From contig NZ_UETB01000016.1 in the NCBI RefSeq assembly GCF_900116375.1, forward strand, positions 1-64,000: 64,000 nt of DNA. Reading direction: 5' to 3'. Of this stretch, positions 58,835-64,000 are shown in pieces. The stretch comes from Georgenia satyanarayanai (GTDB lineage: Bacteria > Actinomycetota > Actinomycetes > Actinomycetales > Actinomycetaceae). Under the pieces are notes generated by a model, which was not told where the DNA came from, did no database searches, and saw only the letters and a program-made list of their open reading frames with translations. The translations under genes and the position numbers were made by a program. Position 1 is the stretch's first letter; every line of letters starts with the position of its first letter.

Positions 58835-58998
58835 AATAACTCAGCTCTCGACGCGGGAGGGGGAGCCGTCGACGGGACGGGGGGAGCCGTCGGCGGGACG
58901 GGGGAGCCGTACGCGGGACGGGGGAGCCGTCGGCGGCACGGGGGAGCCGTCGGCGGGACGGGGGAGCCGTCGGCGGGAGGGGGGAGCCGTCGGCGGGA
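58835..58998 (+). repeat. Dispersed repeat locus 6: seven-unit 20-bp G-rich tandem array
   Basis: A divergent core copy (ATAACTCAGCTCTCGACGC, 58835-58853) leads into units containing GAGCCGT at 58863, 58884, 58904, 58924, 58944, 58964 and 58984 (20-21 bp apart), each GAGCCGTCGGCGGGACGGGG with small changes. It is intergenic between the GNAT and CNNM genes; no gene is seen in 58796-59023. Many G-runs on the plus strand suggest a G-quadruplex-prone stretch. Confidence 0.85.
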
Positions 58999-59023
58999 GA
59001 GGCGTCCCGCTCCCGCCGAGGTG

Positions 59024-60079
59024 CTACCGGCCGCCGGGGACGGGGCTGCTCGCGCCGCCCTGGGCCGCCGCGGTGGTGCGCGGGAACAGGTGCGCGAGGA
59101 CGTCGGCCAGCGTGACGACCGCGGTGCCGCGCTCGGCGGTCCGGACGACCGCGAGGTGGGTGGACGTCTCCCGCATCCTGGTCAGCGCGGTGTGGAGCGG
59201 CGTGCTCGCCTCGAGCTCGAAGACCGGCGTGACGAGCTCGGCGACCGGGGCGTCGTCGTCGAGCAGGAGCGTGTCCCGCACGTGGACGACGCCGGTGGGC
59301 GCGACGGCGCCCCGGGCCCGGACGAGGAGGCGCAGGTGCCCGGTCTCGTGGGCCACCCGCCGCACGTCACCGGCCGTCGCGGCCACCGACACGGTCACCG
59401 GGGCCGTGCGGCCGGCGACGAGGTCGGCCACGGTGAGCCGGCGCAGGTCCAGCGCCCCGGAGAGCTGCGCGGAGTACGCGAGCTCCAGCGCCCCGACGCT
59501 CGCGGAGTGCTCGACGAGGTGGCGCAGGTCGTCCGGGTTCTGCCCGGAGCCGACGGACTCGACCGGCTCGACACCGACCCTGCGCAGGCACCAGTTCGCC
59601 GCGCTGTTGAGCGCGACGAGGATCGGGCGGGTGGGGACCATGAACGCCCGCATCGGCAGCGCGAGCATCGTCGCGGACCTCTCCGGGTGGGCGATGGCCC
59701 ACGACTTGGGCGCCATCTCCCCGACCACGAGGTGGAGGAAGGTGACGACGACGAGCGCGAGGACGAAGCCGACGACGTCGGCCACCCAGTACGGCGCGCC
59801 GAGGTCGCTGACGACCGGGGTGATCCAGTGGTGGACCGCCGGCTTGGTGATCGCGCCCAGGGCCAGGGTGCACACGGTGATGCCGAGCTGGGAGCCGGCG
59901 AGCAGGACGGTGAGCTCGGTGGAGCTGCGCAGCGCCGCGCGGGCGGCGCGGCTCTCGGCGGCGGCGTCCTCGAGACGGTGCCGCTTGGCGGCGAGGAGCG
60001 CGAACTCCACGGCGACGAAGAACGCGCTGAGCGCGATGATGACGACGGTCGCGGTCGCGACGACCCAGGGGTTGCTCAT
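59024..60079 (-). CDS. CNNM/CBS-domain hemolysin-family protein (short form)
   Basis: 351 residues. CNNM (DUF21) membrane domain with a first helix VVATATVVIIALSAFFVAVEFALLAAKRHRLEDAAAES, the conserved GSQLGITVCTLALGAITKP, and helix LVVVTFLHLVVGEMAPKSWAIA. Two CBS domains follow (from about residue 200). It lacks the C-terminal CorC_HlyC domain of its partner. Relatives transport or sense Mg2+ or other divalent ions. The ATG overlaps the partner gene's stop by 4 bp, so a paired complex is likely. Confidence 0.88.
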   Translation of the reverse strand: MSNPWVVATATVVIIALSAFFVAVEFALLAAKRHRLEDAAAESRAARAALRSSTELTVLLAGSQLGITVCTLALGAITKPAVHHWITPVVSDLGAPYWVADVVGFVLALVVVTFLHLVVGEMAPKSWAIAHPERSATMLALPMRAFMVPTRPILVALNSAANWCLRRVGVEPVESVGSGQNPDDLRHLVEHSASVGALELAYSAQLSGALDLRRLTVADLVAGRTAPVTVSVAATAGDVRRVAHETGHLRLLVRARGAVAPTGVVHVRDTLLLDDDAPVAELVTPVFELEASTPLHTALTRMRETSTHLAVVRTAERGTAVVTLADVLAHLFPRTTAAAQGGASSPVPGGR

Positions 60080-61455
60080 CGGCCGGCCTCCTCGTCCTCG
60101 TGCGCGGGCCGGTCGGCGAGCCTCACCCGCACGAGCGAGGGCACGTGCCGCTCGACGTCCAGCACCTCCACGTGCAGCTGCTTGTCCGGTGGGGCCTCGG
60201 GCAGGGCGAGGTGGGCCGGGTCGGGCGGGAGGTCGACGACGACGGCGGTGCCCACCTCGGGCAGCGAGCCGTGGACCTCGATGGCGAGGCCGGCCACGGT
60301 CTCGTAGTCCCCGCGGGGCAGGTCGTGGTCGATGGCGCGCTCCACCTCGTCGATGTGGACGTCCCCGGCCATGGTCCAGCTGCCGTCCTCCTGCGGGGTG
60401 AGCGAGGGCGCCTCCGCCTCGTCGTGCTCGTCGGTGATCTCCCCGACGACCTCCTCGGCGAGGTCCTCGAGGGTGAGGACGCCGGTGAAGCTGCCGTACT
60501 CGTCGACGACGCAGGCCATCTCGTTGCGGCTGGCCGACAGCTCGCGCAGGGCGTCGGGCAGCGCCATCGACGTCGGCAGGACGAGGGCGGGACGCTGCAT
60601 CTCGGCGGCGGTCGCGTCGTCGGGGAGGGTGCCGGTGAGCAGGTCGACGAGGTGGACCACGCCGACGACGTCGTCCTCCTCGTCCAGCACCGGGTAGCGG
60701 GAGTGGCCGGTCGCCATGAGCGTGCGGACCTCCGCGACGGTCTGGTCGGCGCGGACGGCGCCGACGCGCGCGCGGGGGATCATCGCGTGCTCGACGTCCT
60801 GGCGGGGGAAGTCGAGGATGCGGTCGAGGAGCACCGAGAGGTCGGCCGGCAGGTCACCGCTGGCACGGGAGTCGGCGACGATGTGCTCGAGGTCGCGGGC
60901 CGTGGCCGAGTGCTCGACGTCGTGGACGGGCTCGATCCGCAGCAGGCGCAGCAGCGCGTTGGACGCGGCGTCGAAGACCGTGATGAGCCAGCCGAAGGCG
61001 GCGAGGTAGAGGTTCGTCGAGCGCGCCAGCCACAGGGCGACGGGCTCGGGCTTGGCGATGGCGAGGTTCTTGGGGAAGAGCTCGCCGAAGAGCATCTGGA
61101 CGAGCGTCGACAGCACCAGGGCGAGAACGGTGCCGACGGCGACACCCACGCCCGTGGAGACGCCGACACCGCCGAGCGCGTCGCCCAGCGCCTGGCCCAC
61201 GAGCGGCTCGGCGACGTAGCCGACGAGCAGCCCGGTGACGGTGATCCCGAGCTGTGCGCCCGAGAGCATGAAGGAGGTGCGGCGGGTGACCTTCAGGGCA
61301 CGCTGCGCGGGCTCGTCACCGGCCTCCGCGCGGGCGGCGAGCCGTGAGCGGTCCACCGCCATGTAGGCGAACTCCTGGGCCACGAAGTAGCCCGTCACCG
61401 CGGTGATGGCGAGGATGACGAGGATCCCCAGCAGGAGGGAGAGCACCCAGATCAT
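60076..61455 (-). CDS. CNNM/CBS/CorC-type hemolysin-family transporter
   Basis: 459 residues. Order: CNNM membrane domain (FVAQEFAYMAVDRSRLAARAEAGDEPAQ, GAQLGITVTGLLVGYVAEP, GELFPKNLAIAKPEPVALW), two CBS domains (IPRARVGAVRADQTVAEVRTLMATGHSRYPVLDEEDD and VLPTSMALPDALREL), and a C-terminal CorC_HlyC domain (GDVHIDEVERAIDHDLPRGDYETVAG). It is predicted to move Mg2+ or Co2+. ATG 61455 has AGGGGG 8 nt upstream; a GTG 9 bp upstream is too close to that site. It is coupled to the short partner. Confidence 0.9.
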   Translation of the reverse strand: MIWVLSLLLGILVILAITAVTGYFVAQEFAYMAVDRSRLAARAEAGDEPAQRALKVTRRTSFMLSGAQLGITVTGLLVGYVAEPLVGQALGDALGGVGVSTGVGVAVGTVLALVLSTLVQMLFGELFPKNLAIAKPEPVALWLARSTNLYLAAFGWLITVFDAASNALLRLLRIEPVHDVEHSATARDLEHIVADSRASGDLPADLSVLLDRILDFPRQDVEHAMIPRARVGAVRADQTVAEVRTLMATGHSRYPVLDEEDDVVGVVHLVDLLTGTLPDDATAAEMQRPALVLPTSMALPDALRELSASRNEMACVVDEYGSFTGVLTLEDLAEEVVGEITDEHDEAEAPSLTPQEDGSWTMAGDVHIDEVERAIDHDLPRGDYETVAGLAIEVHGSLPEVGTAVVVDLPPDPAHLALPEAPPDKQLHVEVLDVERHVPSLVRVRLADRPAHEDEEAGR

Positions 61456-61668
61456 CGAGTGCACCCCCTGGTGGCGGTGCTGACGGTCTGGGTGCTGGTA
61501 CTACAGGAGTCGTCCATGGTCCTTCGCAGGCTGGGGTCAGGTAGGCGCCATGCTAGAGGAGCACGCCGCGAGAGGCTCAACGTGGGCCGCAGGGCAGAAG
61601 TTCCCGCGGCGGGCCCAGCACGTCGCCGCCGGGCCGGACGCGGAGGGGTCCGGCCTGCCCTGGTCGCG

Positions 61669-61696
61669 TTGACACTCTCATTCCAGCCTCTATAGG
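61669..61696 (+). promoter_or_regulatory. Promoter of the polar amino-acid importer
   Basis: TTGACA (61669-61674), 16-bp spacer, TATAGG (61691-61696), 60 bp upstream of the binding-protein start. Between the CNNM gene start and this promoter (61456-61668) I see no gene. Confidence 0.7.
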
Positions 61697-61756
61697 TTGC
61701 TTTGACGCAATGAGCACGGCACGGAACCAGACGCACACGACGAGGTAGGCATCCAC

Positions 61757-62575
61757 GTGATCAAGAGCAACCACAGGACGAGGGCGATCGCCGCGCTCGG
61801 CGTGACGACGCTGGCCCTCGGGCTGGCCGCCTGCGGGGACAGTGACGACGGCGGGGAGGGCGGGATCGCCGACACCTACACCGTCGCCTCCGACACCTCC
61901 TTCGTCCCCTTCGAGTTCGAGGAGGACGGCGAGTACGTCGGCTTCGACATCGACATCATCAACGCCATCGCCGACGAGGTCGGCTTCGAGGTCGACCTGG
62001 CGACGACGAACTTCGACGGGATCATCCCCGGCCTGCAGACGGGCACCTTCGACATCGCGATCGCGGGCATCACCATCACCGAGGACCGCGCCCAGACGGT
62101 CGATTTCACCAACCCGTACTACAAGTCGGGCCTGCGCATCGGCGTCGCCGCGGACAACACCGAGATCCAGGGCGTGGAGGACCTCGAGGGCAAGCGCGTG
62201 GCCAGCCGGCTCGGCTCCACGAGCGCTGCCTACATCGAGGAGAACATCGAGGGCGCCACCGCCAACACCTACGAGCAGCTCGACCAGATGTACCTGTCGG
62301 TCGAGGGCGGCGGCTCGGACGCGGTCCTCTACGACGCGCCGAACGTCGAGTACTACATCCTCACCACCGGTGAGGACAGCCTCAAGGTGGTCGGCGACCT
62401 GCTCGAGGCGCAGGACTACGGCATCGCCGTGGCCCAGGGCAACGACGAGCTCCTCGCCGCGATGAACGAGGCGCTCGCGGGAATGATCGAGGACGGCACG
62501 TACGCGGAGATCTTCGAGAAGTGGTTCGGCAGCGAGCCGGAATGGCTGGACGAGCTGGCCGAGTCCGCTAGCTGA
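61757..62575 (+). CDS. Polar amino-acid ABC transporter substrate-binding lipoprotein
   Basis: 272 residues of the glutamine/polar amino-acid class (SBP family 3). Lipobox LAAC near residue 24, Asp/Gly linker, then [41 protein letters not shown] and [33 protein letters not shown], the standard family core; EIFEKWFG near the end is also typical. It likely binds glutamine, glutamate or a related amino acid. GTG start with GAGG about 11 nt upstream. A strong hairpin separates it from the permease gene. Confidence 0.93.
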   Translation: MIKSNHRTRAIAALGVTTLALGLAACGDSDDGGEGGIADTYTVASDTSFVPFEFEEDGEYVGFDIDIINAIADEVGFEVDLATTNFDGIIPGLQTGTFDIAIAGITITEDRAQTVDFTNPYYKSGLRIGVAADNTEIQGVEDLEGKRVASRLGSTSAAYIEENIEGATANTYEQLDQMYLSVEGGGSDAVLYDAPNVEYYILTTGEDSLKVVGDLLEAQDYGIAVAQGNDELLAAMNEALAGMIEDGTYAEIFEKWFGSEPEWLDELAESAS

Positions 62576-62592
62576 TCCTCCACCAACGACGC

Positions 62593-62624
62593 ACGAGGCG
62601 GGCGCCGCAGGGCGCCCGCCTCGT
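62593..62624 (+). terminator. Intercistronic hairpin after the amino-acid binding-protein gene
   Basis: Perfect 14-bp stem ACGAGGCGGGCGCC (62593-62606) with 62611-62624 and a GCAG loop, 20 bp before the permease start. Parallel to the chvE-mmsA hairpin: likely partial terminator or mRNA stabiliser that favours the binding protein. Confidence 0.75.
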
Positions 62625-62644
62625 GACGGGAAGGCACTTGTCCA

Positions 62645-63316
62645 ATGGACGCCATACTCGGTTTCGACTGGGCGGGAGTCGTCGACTTCCTGCCGGCCCT
62701 CGGACGAGGGCTCTACTACACGCTGCTGGTCTCGGTCGGTGGCCTCCTCATCGGCTTCGTCATCGGAGCCGTCGCGGGCCTGGGCCGGATCAGCCGCTTC
62801 AAGATCGTCTACTGGCTGTCCAGCATCTACATCGAGGCGGTCCGCGGGACCCCGGTGCTCGTGCAGGCGATCTGGATCTACTTCGCGCTGCCGCTCATCA
62901 TCGGCTCCACGCTGCCCTCGGTCGTGGCAGGCATCATCGTCATCGCCCTCAACTCCGGCGCCTACATCGCCGAGATCGTCCGCGGCTCGGTGAAGTCCAT
63001 CGCCAAGGGGCAGAGCGAGGCGGGCCGCTCCCTGGGCCTGAGCCGCCGCACGACGATGCGCCACGTCATCTGGCCGCAGGCCTTCAAGCGGATGATCCCG
63101 CCGCTGGGCAACCAGTTCATCATCAGCATCAAGGACACCTCGCTGCTGTCGGTCATCCTCGTGCCCGAGCTCATCTTCCAGGGCCGCCTGGTGGTGGCCA
63201 ACCACTTCAACGCGGTGGAGATCTACACGACGGTCGCGCTGTTCTACCTCGCGATCACCCTGAGCCTGTCGCTGGTCCTCAGGCTCATCGAGCGCCGATT
63301 GGAGAACTGGGCATGA
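62645..63316 (+). CDS. Polar amino-acid ABC transporter permease
   Basis: 223 residues, five or so helices of the HisM/GlnP class. Conserved stretch [50 protein letters not shown] (the EAA loop) is diagnostic, as is FRGTPVLVQ-type [22 protein letters not shown] 62645 is 69 bp after the binding-protein stop; its own stop overlaps the ATPase ATG by 4 bp. Confidence 0.93.
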   Translation: MDAILGFDWAGVVDFLPALGRGLYYTLLVSVGGLLIGFVIGAVAGLGRISRFKIVYWLSSIYIEAVRGTPVLVQAIWIYFALPLIIGSTLPSVVAGIIVIALNSGAYIAEIVRGSVKSIAKGQSEAGRSLGLSRRTTMRHVIWPQAFKRMIPPLGNQFIISIKDTSLLSVILVPELIFQGRLVVANHFNAVEIYTTVALFYLAITLSLSLVLRLIERRLENWA

Positions 63317-64000
63317 TCATCGAGGTCACGGACCTGCACAAGTCCTTCGGCGACCACGAGGTGCTCTCCGGCATCGACCTCAGCGTGGCCGAGCAGGAGG
63401 TGGTCTGCATCATCGGCCCGTCGGGCTCGGGCAAGAGCACCTTCCTGCGCTGCCTCAACCTCCTCGAGGACGTCACGAGCGGCGAGGTCGTCATCGACGG
63501 CCACTCCCTCACCGACAAGCGGACGGACATCGACGGCGTCCGGGCCGAGATCGGCATGGTCTTCCAGCAGTTCAACCTGTTCCCGCACAAGTCGGTCGTC
63601 GAGAACATCATGCTCGCGCCGGTCAAGGTGCGCGGGCTGAGCAAGGCTGCGGCGCGCGAGCGGGCCCTGGCGCTGCTGGAGAAGGTCGGCCTGCAGGACA
63701 AGGCGAGCGCCTATCCCTCGAGCCTGTCCGGCGGCCAGCAGCAGCGCGTGGCGATCGCCCGGGCGCTGGCGATGGAGCCGAAGATCATGCTCTTCGACGA
63801 GCCCACCTCCGCTCTCGACCCCGAGCTCGTGGGCGAGGTCCTGGCCGTCATGAAGGACCTGGCCCAGGAGGGCATGACGATGGTCGTGGTCACGCACGAG
63901 ATGGGCTTCGCCCGCGAGGTGGGTGACCGTGTCTGCTTCATGGACAACGGGCTGCTCGTCGAGCAAGGCACGCCGGAAGCCATCTTCGACAGCCCTCAGG
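63313..64000 (+). CDS. Polar amino-acid ABC transporter ATP-binding protein (3' truncated by window)
   Basis: About 229 residues are visible before the right edge, from a typical length of 240-250. [20 protein letters not shown] start, Walker [11 protein letters not shown]-loop [11 protein letters not shown], signature [15 protein letters not shown], Walker [14 protein letters not shown] and the switch [13 protein letters not shown] 63313 overlaps the permease stop by 4 bp. This is the GlnQ/HisP-type ATPase of the importer. Confidence 0.93.
   Translation, partial: MIIEVTDLHKSFGDHEVLSGIDLSVAEQEVVCIIGPSGSGKSTFLRCLNLLEDVTSGEVVIDGHSLTDKRTDIDGVRAEIGMVFQQFNLFPHKSVVENIMLAPVKVRGLSKAAARERALALLEKVGLQDKASAYPSSLSGGQQQRVAIARALAMEPKIMLFDEPTSALDPELVGEVLAVMKDLAQEGMTMVVVTHEMGFAREVGDRVCFMDNGLLVEQGTPEAIFDSPQ

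Noticed and set aside
58835-58998. CRISPR array
   Set aside because: Units are contiguous with no unique spacers, 20 bp period, and no cas genes nearby. The same holds for the arrays at 29.5, 40.1 and 43.3 kb.

Overview
The window is a high-GC (roughly 70-75 percent) actinobacterial chromosome segment. Codon use, gene families, frequent GTG starts and the FG-GAP-like 45-residue repeats suggest a Micrococcales member near Cellulomonadaceae/Bogoriellaceae (Georgenia-like). The placement is inference. I found no rRNA, tRNA, CRISPR array, transposase or phage gene. I call 59 protein-coding genes including one 33-codon leader ORF, and genes cut at both window ends. Sixteen gene pairs overlap by exactly 4 bp (ATGA or GTGA), so most operons look translationally coupled.

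Layout. 1-5 kb: the end of a repeat-rich surface protein, then a minus-strand monosaccharide ABC importer (chvE-mmsA-mmsB) with a LacI-type operator and a hairpin after the binding-protein gene. 5-11.7 kb: an SRPBCC protein, a UGT-like glycosyltransferase, a DUF4389/ABC exporter operon, and an alcohol dehydrogenase divergent from its likely TetR regulator. 11.7-16.3 kb: a helicase-YbaK-pentapeptide operon and a three-gene XRE/membrane operon. 16.5-22.4 kb: an unusual cytoplasmic-looking S8 protease, an AGCS symporter, an ArsR-VOC operon and a TetR/MFS pair. 22.4-37.5 kb: ATP-dependent DNA ligase, a family-A polymerase, PhzF, a P2-type ATPase, an exported AMIN-like protein, a TetR-MMPL pair, NAD(P)HX dehydratase with a histidine phosphatase, and a PH-domain pair.

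38.0-44.8 kb is the most interesting region. Five tightly coupled minus-strand genes encode a CMD/alkylhydroperoxidase fusion, a FecBCD-type importer and a large FAD/NAD(P)-binding protein. They lie behind a 33-codon leader ORF ending in a cysteine-rich run with three consecutive TGT codons. I read this as a cysteine-attenuated operon for uptake and redox processing of an unknown, possibly sulfur-containing, compound.

44.9-49 kb holds glpD-glpF-glpK. 49-64 kb holds a DUF418 membrane protein, a membrane-anchored beta-propeller, a Zur-box-controlled AztD-like zinc chaperone, FAH and HIT genes, a TRAP transporter (dctPQM), DUF1349 and GNAT genes, a CNNM/CBS pair and a polar amino-acid ABC importer cut by the right edge.

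A dispersed repeat with core AACAACTSAGCTGTCGGCG and a G-rich tail occurs at six loci between 24.0 and 59.0 kb. Some copies lie inside reading frames and several have grown into tandem arrays of 18, 20, 24 or 36 bp. A second repeat flanks the propeller gene in direct orientation, and a third composite palindrome lies at 38.0 kb.
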